The notes: generated by a model not told the origin, from the letters alone. 33,936 bases of DNA from Candidatus Jordarchaeia archaeon (GCA_018383815.1 JAHAWU010000012.1:1-33936), one strand, 5' to 3'; numbered from the stretch's first letter, positions 24,974 through 32,614 are shown. Numbers and translations: made by a program.

Positions 24974-26269
24974 ATGAAGGGGCTTATCCCCCACAACATG
25001 CTGGATAGAGGAGCCATTGTTTTGGAATCCCAACTGGATCCCCTGCGTATATTATTCGAGCAGAGAAACATACCTGAAGAGGGATGGAGCGATTCCCAAA
25101 TAAGACTCCTACTAACGATTCTATCCATGATGGACACAGACAAGGATCCCCAAGCAGCCAGGGTTGGGGAGAGAGAAGCCAGAGTAGCTTCGCCTCTTGT
25201 TTCTGAACTGGCAGCTAATTTCTGCCACGGAGTAGGTCGCAGTGGGGAAATATACGCGCCACAACCTAAAGCACCTGGAGCCTCAATAATGTACGCTCTA
25301 GCCAACATGCTGGCCTCTGATGCTATTCGAAGATTCGGAGCCCCCAACTTAAAGTACGCCTTTCTGCTTCCCCTACCTACTGGAATGTCAATTGGACTCG
25401 CAATATCTGCTATGAGACAAAAGAGAAAGGGAAAACATGTGGTTCACCCCCGTATTGATCACAAGTCGCCCCTGAAAGCCATAGAACTTATAGGACTGGA
25501 AACTAAAATCTTAGAGGGCGAGGTTAAGGGCGATGCGGTGATTGTTTCCCCAGAGAGGGTGGAGGAAGCGATAAATGGGGAGACACTAGCAATTCTGTCC
25601 ACAACTACATTTTTCCCTCCCCGCGAACCTGACGATGTTAAGGAAATAGCTAAAATCGCGAAGGAACACAACATTCCTCACATAATTAACAATGCCTATG
25701 GGGTTCAGAGCAGAGAAATAATGAGAAGAATAAGGTCGGCGGTGGACGCTGGAAGAGTAGACGCCGTTGTTCAGAGTACTGACAAAAATTTTCTTACACC
25801 GGTAGGCGGGGCAATAGTTGCTGCGCCTGAGAGAGAAACCATAGAACGAATCAATGAGCAATATGCAGGTAGAGCCACTGCAGCACCAGTAGCACAGTTT
25901 CTGGCTGCGATACTAGCTTTGGGCGTCAAAAAATACGAAAGCCTCAGAGATGAACAGGAAAAGAACAGAAAATATCTAGAGGAGAACCTCATAAAGATCG
26001 CAGAAGAATATGGAGAGAGGGTTCTAAATGTATATAACCCCATAGCCTGCGCCATGTCACTCACCAACAGAGATCCCGTAAAAGTTGGAGGCGCATTGTA
26101 TAACTTGCGAGTAACTGGACCGAGAGCATTAGGGCCTACAAGCTATGGTTCCTGCTGCAAAGAGTATCATACTGCCTACATCACAATGAATGCAGCAATT
26201 GGAACAAGGAAAGAGGACATAGAAAAAGCACTACAAAAACTGGAAGAAATCCTAAGACAAACTAGATAA
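24974..26269 (+). CDS. spcS: O-phosphoseryl-tRNA(Sec):selenocysteinyl-tRNA synthase (SepSecS)
   Basis: The PLP enzyme that converts O-phosphoseryl-tRNA-Sec to selenocysteinyl-tRNA-Sec using selenophosphate. The 431 residues resemble Methanocaldococcus SepSecS throughout. They show G-L-I-P-H-N-M, S-M-M-D-T-D-K-D-P near residue 52, R-V-G-E-R-E-A-R near 62, F-C-H-G-V-G-R-S-G near 85, P-K-A-P-G-A-S-I-M-Y-A-L near 97, the PLP-lysine motif S-T-D-K-N-F-L-T-P near 270 and L-R-V-T-G-P-R near 380. The only ATG for the frame is at 24974 and lacks a good ribosome-binding site. An in-frame CTG at 24950 has GGGAGGT six bases upstream and would add eight residues, so initiation at CTG is quite possible. Confidence 0.93.
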   Translation: MKGLIPHNMLDRGAIVLESQLDPLRILFEQRNIPEEGWSDSQIRLLLTILSMMDTDKDPQAARVGEREARVASPLVSELAANFCHGVGRSGEIYAPQPKAPGASIMYALANMLASDAIRRFGAPNLKYAFLLPLPTGMSIGLAISAMRQKRKGKHVVHPRIDHKSPLKAIELIGLETKILEGEVKGDAVIVSPERVEEAINGETLAILSTTTFFPPREPDDVKEIAKIAKEHNIPHIINNAYGVQSREIMRRIRSAVDAGRVDAVVQSTDKNFLTPVGGAIVAAPERETIERINEQYAGRATAAPVAQFLAAILALGVKKYESLRDEQEKNRKYLEENLIKIAEEYGERVLNVYNPIACAMSLTNRDPVKVGGALYNLRVTGPRALGPTSYGSCCKEYHTAYITMNAAIGTRKEDIEKALQKLEEILRQTR

Positions 26270-26390
26270 TTTTCAAGATAAATAGGTATAGTAAGAGATT
26301 CCGCCTCTCTCGCTTTTGCGGTTAAAGTCTTCGAAAGAGTTAAATTTTTTGTTATTCATTATTAATTACTGTTTCGTGACGGGAAAGGAT

Positions 26391-27050
26391 ATGTTGTCAG
26401 CTGATGTTGATGAGTTGATTAGGGGCTTAAGTGAGGCTTCACGTGTTGTTAAAGCGAAAGGTGAACATTTAGATCTTTTCAGGGTGGCGTATCACGCTGC
26501 CACTTCTCTAAAGTCTTACTGTGTAGATTTTTCTGACAAAAGTGGCGAGGCTCCCTATAGTTTTGAGGCGAGGCTTCTCTCCTTGGAGGATGGGGAGAAA
26601 ACAGTGAAGCGGATAAGAGTGGCAGGCGGCCTTGAAGGAATAGAGTTGAAGGTTTGGGGCTCCAGCAAAGAGAAGGCGGAGAAAAAAATAGGGGAATTGT
26701 CCCAAAAAGTTGAGGAAACCCTTTCCAGAATAGGAAAGATGTCTGTTGAAAATGTTCAAAGGTTTCATAGTGCAGTAACAATAGAAAGGAAGTTGGATAT
26801 GTCGCTAAATCGTCTCCTAACGGGAGCAACTAGACAACAGGTCTACTTTGACTTGGCCGACGCCAGAGAAAGAATAATTCTGCTATTGGGACACTTTGAT
26901 TCCAGCATTATCCAGATGGAGAAAATGTTGGAAGACCTCACGAAACTAGACAAAGACGCACCCATTAAAAAGGAAGTAGGCGAAAAAATGGCTTTAGAAA
27001 TCCTTAAATGGAAAAGAAAAATTAGCGACTACATATCACAACTAAAATAG
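26391..27050 (+). CDS. Unknown helical protein downstream of SepSecS
   Basis: A protein of about 219 residues with no motif I recognise. The C-terminal half (from about residue 105) is strongly helical and charged, with heptad-like patterns that suggest coiled coils. The first hundred residues are mixed, with a short beta-rich stretch. No signal peptide or membrane segment is seen. ATG 26391 (M-L-S-A-D-V-D-E) follows a GGAAAGGAT site and is preferred to the longer frame from 26316, whose extra residues look untranslated. It lies between SepSecS and tRNA-Sec, which makes a role in Sec biology possible but unproven. Confidence 0.65.
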   Translation: MLSADVDELIRGLSEASRVVKAKGEHLDLFRVAYHAATSLKSYCVDFSDKSGEAPYSFEARLLSLEDGEKTVKRIRVAGGLEGIELKVWGSSKEKAEKKIGELSQKVEETLSRIGKMSVENVQRFHSAVTIERKLDMSLNRLLTGATRQQVYFDLADARERIILLLGHFDSSIIQMEKMLEDLTKLDKDAPIKKEVGEKMALEILKWKRKISDYISQLK

Positions 27051-27311
27051 AAAAAGATTTCTGGACAAAATATTCTAAATCCTCCTCTTCCCATGGTATT
27101 ACCGCCTTAGTAATTTTCGCATTACTACACTTTTGCGAAATATCCCAGAGGAAGGACATATACAGAGGAACCTCTTTCTCTAGGATGAAATCAGAAAACT
27201 TAGTATATAAAGAAATAGTAAGCCAGTCGTACTATCGGAAAATGGGCATTCATAAAAAAGGGTAGTATGTAATTTCCGCTAGGAGGAATTTGTTGGCGGC
27301 GGACTGGGGGA

Positions 27312-27344
27312 CCTTCGCAAACATACCCTAATAAGAGTACGTGT
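27312..27344 (-). other. Predicted T-loop intron of tRNA-Sec (33 nt, about position 59/60)
   Basis: A strict bulge-helix-bulge. The outer helix is GGGG/CCCC (the T stem), the central helix TTCG/CGAA, with three-base bulges ATA and GGT. The inner hairpin has arms ACGTACTC and GGGTATGT around TTATTA. Cutting after the second base of each bulge leaves the textbook T arm GGGGTTCGATTCCCC. Without this removal the T arm cannot form. Confidence 0.85.
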
Positions 27345-27398
27345 ATCGAACCCCGAACCCTTGCCGGGTTCCACGGATTTGAAGTCCGGGGCAAGGGA

Positions 27399-27426
27399 TT
27401 GGGCAGAGCCTCTTGGGTAGGCTCCT
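27399..27426 (-). other. Predicted D-loop intron of tRNA-Sec (28 nt)
   Basis: Inserted between TGG and T of the D loop. In the precursor, GGGT (27429-27432) pairs with GCCC to form a 4-bp central helix. A three-base bulge GGA lies on the 5' side, next to an inner 6-bp helix GGAGCC/GGCTCT. The 3' side forms a larger internal loop (AATCCC), so this is a relaxed bulge-helix-loop rather than a strict motif. Cutting after the second bulge base on each side gives the loop TGGT. Confidence 0.7.
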
Positions 27427-27654
27427 CCACCCCTGCTTCAGTCCGCCAATGTTTTATTGTTAAATTACAGGGTTGTTTTGGGGGTTATATTGTTTTTCAC
27501 AGTATTTATTTTTGTTTCCGGTGTTATTTAATAGCTAAGAAGGCGGAGCAAATATTTTGAATTGGCGAGTCATGCATATTTTTGACCGACATCTTATTAT
27601 TATAGCTTGAGTTTTGGTTTTTGATGAGTATTACTAAATTTTTGGAAAGGTAGC

Positions 27655-28653
27655 TTGCGGAGTGTGTACCTTTTGGGTCTCAAAGATTTGGCTGAATCCA
27701 TCAAAAATTTTGAGGGTGTCACGAGGAAGAAGCCCATTATTGACGTTACCCGCCCTTTGAGTGAGACTCTGCGTTTTTCTAAAATTGGCGTAGTAAAGTC
27801 TTTTGGTGAGGATTCCGCGGTTCTGGATTTGGGTGGTGAATACTATCTTTTGGCGGCCACTGATGGAATTTGGCATAAGCTTTTGACCGCTGCGCCAGAG
27901 TTTGCTGGTTATTGTTCTGTTCTGGTTAATGTGAATGATGTGGTGGTTAAGGGTGGAGAGCCTCTAGCACTATTGGATACGTTGAGCTATGAGAATATGG
28001 ATGTGGCTGAGAGCATAATGAAGGGCGTCCTTTTGGGCTGCGAAAAATTCGGAGTTCCCGTGGTGGGTGGCCACCTTCACCCCTCCTCGCCCACTTACTC
28101 GCTCTCGGTAACGGTTCTGGGACGAGTGCCAAAGAAGGAAGTTATCTACAGTGACACCGCAAAGCCTGGTGAGTTTATTCTGGCAGCAGTTGATCTTGAG
28201 GGTAAAGTGCATGAAAATTTTGTTTATGCTTGGGATAGCACTTCTTGGAAAAATCCAGAGTACGTGCAGGAAAAGTTTAGGGCAGTGAGGCGGATTGCCA
28301 AGAGGCACCTAGCTACTGCTGCTAAGGATGTCAGCAATCCGGGATTGATAGGAACTTTGGGCATGCTTCTTGAAGCCAGTCAGGTGGGTGGAGTAGTTGA
28401 TGTTTCCGCCATACCCAAACCCAAGGGTGTAAAGTTGGAGCAGTGGGTTAAAATGTATCCTGGATTTGGGATTGTTATGACTTCTAAACCAGAGAAGGCT
28501 TCTGAGTGCCTCGAAATATTTAGGAGTATAGGCGTTTCAGCTGAAATAATTGGTCGCGTTGATGATTCGAAAAAGCTTTTAATAACAGAAGACAGTGAAG
28601 TTTGTGAAGTATTTAATTTTGAGAGAGATCGACTATCTGGAAAAATTTGGTAA
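27655..28653 (+). CDS. AIR synthase-family protein (methanogenesis marker 2 type)
   Basis: A 332-residue member of the PurM/SelD/HypE superfamily. It resembles the family called methanogenesis marker protein 2. It has N-F-E-G-V-T-R-K-K-P near residue 20, the ATP/metal site G-E-D-S-A-V-L near 52, A-A-T-D-G-I-W-H-K-L-L, A-G-Y-C-S-V-L-V-N-V-N-D-V near 88, and G-G-H-L-H-P near 140. It lacks the glycine-rich Cys/Sec loop that selenophosphate synthetase uses, so it is not a canonical SelD. It starts at TTG 27655 after AAGGT. It diverges from tRNA-Sec, about 200 bases away, which is suggestive. Family members are annotated in methanogens, but the reaction is not established as far as I know. Confidence 0.75.
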   Translation: MRSVYLLGLKDLAESIKNFEGVTRKKPIIDVTRPLSETLRFSKIGVVKSFGEDSAVLDLGGEYYLLAATDGIWHKLLTAAPEFAGYCSVLVNVNDVVVKGGEPLALLDTLSYENMDVAESIMKGVLLGCEKFGVPVVGGHLHPSSPTYSLSVTVLGRVPKKEVIYSDTAKPGEFILAAVDLEGKVHENFVYAWDSTSWKNPEYVQEKFRAVRRIAKRHLATAAKDVSNPGLIGTLGMLLEASQVGGVVDVSAIPKPKGVKLEQWVKMYPGFGIVMTSKPEKASECLEIFRSIGVSAEIIGRVDDSKKLLITEDSEVCEVFNFERDRLSGKIW

Positions 28654-28715
28654 GCAAAATAACCCTTTAGCCGAATGATTCGAAGTACGAATTAAAATAC
28701 TTGAAGGGATACACG

Positions 28716-28943
28716 ATGGCGAAGAGAAAAGACGAATCAAAGTGTAGCGTTACATCCTGCGGCGAAAAGGCGAAGCGCTCATTCTCACTAAAGAACGTAC
28801 AGAGCGCGCTTGTGAAGAGCGGCATCAATATAGAAGGCAACCCTAAGAGGGTTTATCTCTGCGAAAAACATTACAAAGCGATTAAAAAGGAATTAAAAAA
28901 GGAGAAGAAAACAGAGCTAATGAGACACGGCCTACCCTTTTAA
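28716..28943 (+). CDS. Small conserved archaeal Cys/His protein, probably zinc-binding
   Basis: A basic protein of 75 residues starting M-A-K-R-K-D-E-S-K-C. Two Cys near the N-terminus (C-S-V-T-S-C) and a distal C-E-K-H (L-C-E-K-H-Y-K-A-I-K-K) would form one C2-CH zinc site. The rest is Lys-rich, like a nucleic-acid or ribosome-associated protein. Similar small proteins occur in Thaumarchaeota and relatives, from memory of the pattern. The frame is open from TTG 28701; ATG 28716 after GAAGGGAT fits the family. Function is unknown. Confidence 0.7.
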   Translation: MAKRKDESKCSVTSCGEKAKRSFSLKNVQSALVKSGINIEGNPKRVYLCEKHYKAIKKELKKEKKTELMRHGLPF

Positions 28944-28955
28944 TTCATGATTTTT

Positions 28956-30515
28956 TCACTCCCACTCCACGGTTGAGGGTGGTTTGTTTGTTATATCGTA
29001 GACTACCCTATTTATTCCCTTAACCTCATTCACTATTCGGGAGGAAATTCTTTCCAATATGTCCCAGTCAAGTTTTGCAAAGTTTGCGGTCATGGCATCC
29101 TCGCTCTCAACAGCTCTCACCGCCACAACATTCTCGTAGGTTCTTGCATCTCCCATTACCCCTACAGTTTTTACAGGCAGAAGAACCGCAAAATATTGCC
29201 AGAGTTTATCTTTAAATGGAGATTTCTGAATTTCCTCCTGTATGATGGCATCGGCTTCACGGAGAATGTCTAGCTTCTGTTCTGTAACCTCACCTATTAT
29301 TCTCACAGCTAAACTGGGTCCGGGGAAGGGTTGCCTCCAAAGCACATCGTCGGCAAGTCCTAGAAGTTTTCCCACTTTTCTCACCTCATCCTTGTAAAGG
29401 TACGCCAAGGGTTCAACCAGTTTGAAAGTCATACCTTGGGGGAGAGTTACGTTGTGGTGAGACTTTATTTTTGAAGCGGATTTGCTGGTTGCCGCAGACT
29501 CCACCCTATCAGGATAAATGGTTCCCTGACCCAAGAATTCGAATTTTCCATGGGCGCCCTCAAGTTCTCTGGCTTTCGCTTCAAAAATTCTTATGAATTG
29601 GTCAGCAATTATTTTACGTTTTTCCTCGGGGTCAACCACTCCCCTAAGTTTTCTAAGAAAGATTTCCCTAGCGTCCACAAAATGAATGTGCTCAAAGTTC
29701 AAATTTTTGAATTCTTCAATGACTTGCTTAGCCTCATTTTTTCTAAGCAGTCCATTATCCACGAATACGCAGTGCAGTTTTTCTCCCACAGCTTCATGTA
29801 TTAGGAACGCTGCAACTGTGGAATCAACCCCTCCACTTACCGCCATTATAACCCTAGCGTCTCCAACAGTTTTCCTAATGTTTTGTATTGTTTCCTGTAT
29901 CCAGTCATTCATTCTCCAAGTGGGCTTGCTTCCACATATTCCTTCTACAAAGTTTTTCAGAATTTTGCCACCCTTCGCTGTGTGGTGCACCTCTATGTGG
30001 AATTGAACACCAAAAATATTATCCCTAGTGTTTCGGTACGCCGCTATGGCGCAGTTATCAGTATGCCCAATTTTTTCAAACCCTGAAGGTAAAAGGGATA
30101 CCTGATCTTCATGACTCATCCACACAACTTCACCATCTTCAAGGCCTTGGAAAAGATCCTCCTTATTGTCAACGTGGAGAACCGATTTTCCATACTCCCT
30201 CGCACTCCTATTTACTCTACCTCCCAAAACATGTACTATTAGTTGATGACCATAACATATTCCCAGAATTGGAATTTCCCTCCTCTTACACCATACGAAG
30301 AATTCTCTACCGATAAGGGGACTACCCTCACTGTACACACTGCTTGGACCGCCGGAAAAAATAATTCCTTTGAGCTTGGAAATTTTTTCCAATTCCCCTA
30401 TAGACACATCATAGGGATAAATCTCTGAGTATACTCCTATTTCGCGGATTCTTCTAGAAATGAGGTGAGTGTACTGACCACCGAAATCCAATACTATAAT
30501 TGTGTCTCTCTCCAA
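28956..30515 (-). CDS. guaA: GMP synthase (glutamine-hydrolysing), single-chain
   Basis: Converts XMP to GMP in purine synthesis. About 519 residues carry both halves in one chain. The class I glutamine amidotransferase part has V-L-D-F-G-G-Q-Y, the nucleophile motif G-I-C-Y-G-H-Q and F-H-I-E-V-H-H-T (Ile in place of the usual Pro). The ATP-pyrophosphatase part has P-loop V-S-G-G-V-D-S-T near residue 228 and G-Q-G-T-I-Y-P-D, and the dimerisation domain ends in P-P-S-T-V-E-W-E. Many euryarchaea split these into two genes, so the fused form is informative. TTG 30515 (M-E-R-D-T-I-I) follows a GAGG site eight bases upstream; ATG 30545 adds ten residues and is the alternative. Confidence 0.9.
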   Translation of the reverse strand: MERDTIIVLDFGGQYTHLISRRIREIGVYSEIYPYDVSIGELEKISKLKGIIFSGGPSSVYSEGSPLIGREFFVWCKRREIPILGICYGHQLIVHVLGGRVNRSAREYGKSVLHVDNKEDLFQGLEDGEVVWMSHEDQVSLLPSGFEKIGHTDNCAIAAYRNTRDNIFGVQFHIEVHHTAKGGKILKNFVEGICGSKPTWRMNDWIQETIQNIRKTVGDARVIMAVSGGVDSTVAAFLIHEAVGEKLHCVFVDNGLLRKNEAKQVIEEFKNLNFEHIHFVDAREIFLRKLRGVVDPEEKRKIIADQFIRIFEAKARELEGAHGKFEFLGQGTIYPDRVESAATSKSASKIKSHHNVTLPQGMTFKLVEPLAYLYKDEVRKVGKLLGLADDVLWRQPFPGPSLAVRIIGEVTEQKLDILREADAIIQEEIQKSPFKDKLWQYFAVLLPVKTVGVMGDARTYENVVAVRAVESEDAMTANFAKLDWDILERISSRIVNEVKGINRVVYDITNKPPSTVEWE

Positions 30516-30606
30516 TGCGAAGCCTCGCTTCCCGAAATTAATCATTCAGGTTAGGTATCATTAATCTAAGAGAGGACTATTAATCTTATCCTAGCTAAAA
30601 AAGATA

Positions 30607-30617
30607 TTTTTATATTA
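30607..30617 (+). promoter_or_regulatory. TATA box of the nitroreductase gene
   Basis: TTTTTATATTA, about 60 bases before ATG 30671 and just after the divergent guaA start. Spacing allows a short leader carrying the AGGAGGAGA ribosome-binding site. Assigned by pattern only. Confidence 0.4.
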
Positions 30618-30670
30618 CTCCTTTTGGTGAATATTAAGGGTACTTAGTGAAAATAGGAGGAGAGAATACT

Positions 30671-31192
30671 ATGGATGTTTTTGAGGCTATTAAAACAAGG
30701 AGGAGCACCCGACGTTATAAGTCAGAAAATGTTTCCGAGGAGCAAGTAAAAAAATTGTTGGAAGCGGCAATTATGGCGCCCTCTGGAGGGAACATGCAAC
30801 CTTGGGACTTCATTATCATTAGGGATGAGACGCAGAAGAAGGCTCTAGCTAGAGCCGCACTGGGACAAATGTTCATTGCCAGCGCCCCCGTGGTCATAGT
30901 GGTTTGCGCAAATAAGCCTCGAACCGCAAGGAGGTATGGTGATAGAGGAGCAGAGTTTTACTGTCTTCAAGACACAGCTGCAGCCACACAAAACATACTG
31001 CTAGCCGCCACAGCTATGGGATTGGCAGGATGCTGGGTGGGAGCCTTTAATGATGAAGCGGTATCACAAGTTTTGAAACTTCCCGACTACATACGACCAG
31101 TTGTGATACTACCCATCGGCGTCCCCGCAGAATCTCCCAAAATGCCCCCACGCATACCGCTGGACGAACTTGTACATTATGATAAATGGTAA
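30671..31192 (+). CDS. Nitroreductase-family FMN oxidoreductase
   Basis: A 173-residue FMN-binding protein. The N-terminus has the classic I-K-T-R-R-S-T-R-R-Y, followed by A-A-I-M-A-P-S-G-G-N-M-Q-P-W near residues 30-43. Further on are A-A-A-T-Q-N-I-L-L-A-A-T-A-M-G-L-A-G-C-W-V-G near 100 and the C-terminal L-P-I-G-V-P motif. Members reduce nitro groups, quinones or flavins, or dehalogenate; the substrate is unknown. ATG 30671 has an AGGAGGAGA site seven bases upstream and is clearly better than the frame start at 30647. It converges with the next gene. Confidence 0.88.
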   Translation: MDVFEAIKTRRSTRRYKSENVSEEQVKKLLEAAIMAPSGGNMQPWDFIIIRDETQKKALARAALGQMFIASAPVVIVVCANKPRTARRYGDRGAEFYCLQDTAAATQNILLAATAMGLAGCWVGAFNDEAVSQVLKLPDYIRPVVILPIGVPAESPKMPPRIPLDELVHYDKW

Positions 31193-31220
31193 ACTTTAAC
31201 TTTCTCATGTGGCAATGGAA

Positions 31221-31601
31221 CTACTTTAGCATTCCGTACTCCCTTAGAAAATTTTTATCTGAATCAGATACGTTGCTTCCCAAGAAGTTTGTTCCCTCCC
31301 CCGTAAGTTCTATTACGGTGTATCCCTCCTGCGACGAGAATACCTTCACGAACCCTCTCTCCTTAAGTTTTTTTAGTGAGGACAAAATTATCTGTTCTAG
31401 CTGGGAATCTTTGAATGCAAAGCTCCCATCTGGTTTGTGGAAGTCGGGGATTCGCCTCAAAGCTTTCTGGAGGGAGGTTAGTGAGCGTTTTCCGGAATCT
31501 GAAGGGTTGGAATAAAGCCACAAAAGTATTAGCCAGTCAACAAAGGAGAGGCTGGAATCAACCCCCAATAGTTTGCGGGCGATAATGCTAATGGAAGGCA
31601 T
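31221..31601 (-). CDS. Possible winged-helix DNA-binding protein
   Basis: A protein of about 126 residues. From about residue 20 it shows a helical segment with W-L-I-L-L-W-L-Y, then L-Q-K-A-L-R-R-I-P, then a recognition-helix-like L-S-S-L-K-K-L-K-E-R-G-F-V-K-V and a beta wing (Y-T-V-I-E-L-T). This pattern is typical of winged-helix regulators but there is no family signature, so the call is tentative. ATG 31601 (M-P-S-I-S-I-I) follows GGTG and is preferred to TTG 31613. Convergent with the nitroreductase and 80 bases after the HdrB-like gene. Confidence 0.55.
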   Translation of the reverse strand: MPSISIIARKLLGVDSSLSFVDWLILLWLYSNPSDSGKRSLTSLQKALRRIPDFHKPDGSFAFKDSQLEQIILSSLKKLKERGFVKVFSSQEGYTVIELTGEGTNFLGSNVSDSDKNFLREYGMLK

Positions 31602-31680
31602 AAAGAGCACCAAGAAAAATACCGCGAAAAATCAACCATAAACCTTTTGGTTAAAAACTCTGGAAATCTAGTCTGGGAGT

Positions 31681-32601
31681 TTATGTCTCTTTAGGCGCCA
31701 ATTTGGCAATTATGGGTTCTACTGATATTCTGTGCATTTGGAACCCCAGTTTTCGGGGCTCCGCTCCCATAAGTAGAGCCAAAAGTTGTGACAGGTGTAT
31801 TACTGGAATGGGGTTTTCCAGCATTTCAACATCTAGAAGGTTTCCCTGATACTTATCCAAAACGTTAAGACAATAGGGACATATGATCACTATAGCTTCC
31901 GCATAGGCCTCTGATAGGCTATCGAGTTTCTTCTGGGTAACAACATAGGAAATGGTTTTGTGTACTGTTTGCTGTATTCCCCCAAATCCGCAGCACAAAG
32001 TTTTTTCGGTGTACTCTACAGGGATTCCACCCAGTTTCTCAACCATTTCCTCTATGAATGAGGGGTTTTCCATACTGTCTAAGCCCTTTTCTCCATCAAC
32101 GTGTGAATAGTGGCAACCGTAGTGCACCGCCATTCTCATTTCCCCAAGGGTAAAAGTTGTCTTTTTTAGTATTTCGCTCATTTTCTTGTAAAAGAAGTCT
32201 GCTATGTGAATAACTTCCACTTTTTCAAATTTTTTCCCAATCTTCCTGAGAATTTTATCCGTCTGGAATTTTATCTGAGGATCTTCCATTAGGGCCTCAG
32301 CCACGTAGAAAGAGGAATAGCATCCATTACAATCCGTGATAACGTAAGGCGTTTTTTCCAATATTATGCTGGCGTTTCTCCCCACAAGGCAGGTGAGTAC
32401 AGTGTCAGCATTTAAAGAACTAAATTCGGGGGTTCCGCAGCAGGTCTGATCATCGCTCACCACATAGTTAACGCCCAACTTTTCAAGCACAAATCTGGTG
32501 GCTGACTCAATACCGGGATAAAAATTATTTATAAAACAACCCCTAAAATAGAAAAAGGAGCCATTATCGGGAATCCTTTCCAATCTTTGCACATTCACCA
32601 A
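31681..32601 (-). CDS. HdrB-like protein (two CCG domains)
   Basis: A 306-residue protein of the heterodisulfide reductase subunit B family. It has two cysteine-rich CCG domains: the first with G-C-F-I-N-N, C-C-G-T-P-E near residue 60 and C-N-G-C near 94; the second with H-Y-G-C-H-Y, T-L-C-C-G-F-G-G near 205 and I-I-C-P-Y-C near 245. CCG domains bind non-cubane [4Fe-4S] clusters that cleave disulfides in HdrB. It is the last gene of a set with HdrC-like and FwdF-like proteins, so it likely receives electrons from them. True CoM-CoB heterodisulfide specificity cannot be claimed. Confidence 0.85.
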   Translation of the reverse strand: MVNVQRLERIPDNGSFFYFRGCFINNFYPGIESATRFVLEKLGVNYVVSDDQTCCGTPEFSSLNADTVLTCLVGRNASIILEKTPYVITDCNGCYSSFYVAEALMEDPQIKFQTDKILRKIGKKFEKVEVIHIADFFYKKMSEILKKTTFTLGEMRMAVHYGCHYSHVDGEKGLDSMENPSFIEEMVEKLGGIPVEYTEKTLCCGFGGIQQTVHKTISYVVTQKKLDSLSEAYAEAIVIICPYCLNVLDKYQGNLLDVEMLENPIPVIHLSQLLALLMGAEPRKLGFQMHRISVEPIIAKLAPKET

Positions 32602-32614
32602 TCAAAAAGCCCCC

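Larger units (their letters stand above)
27294..27447 (-). tRNA. selC: tRNA-Sec (anticodon TCA) with two predicted introns
   Basis: Read on the minus strand. The 5' strand GGCGGACTG (27439-27447) pairs perfectly over 9 bp with CAGTCCGCC, followed by discriminator G and an encoded CCA ending at 27294. The anticodon loop is CTTCAAA with TCA at 27380-27382. A 6-bp variable arm GAACCC/GGGTTC closes a five-base loop. Taking out 27399-27426 gives a 7-bp D stem (GCAGGGG/CCCTTGC, one G-U) with loop TGGT. Taking out 27312-27344 gives a 4-bp T stem and the canonical loop TTCGATT. The spliced product is 93 nt in the 9+4 form of archaeal and eukaryotic tRNA-Sec. One C-U mismatch remains in the anticodon stem. 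A T6 run at 27254-27259 may terminate transcription. The gene sits beside SepSecS, SelB and PSTK. Confidence 0.92.

Noticed and set aside
27035-27240. Minus-strand frame of about 66 codons ending inside the 3' end of the helical protein gene
   Set aside because: The only start would give about 42 residues, it overlaps a better gene and has no recognisable motif.
27200-27430. A 76-codon minus-strand open frame over tRNA-Sec
   Set aside because: It lies almost wholly within the tRNA gene and its flanks and has no family resemblance; the RNA structure explains the sequence.
27655-28653. Assignment as selenophosphate synthetase SelD
   Set aside because: The family motifs fit methanogenesis marker 2; the N-terminal glycine-rich Cys/Sec loop required by SelD is absent.
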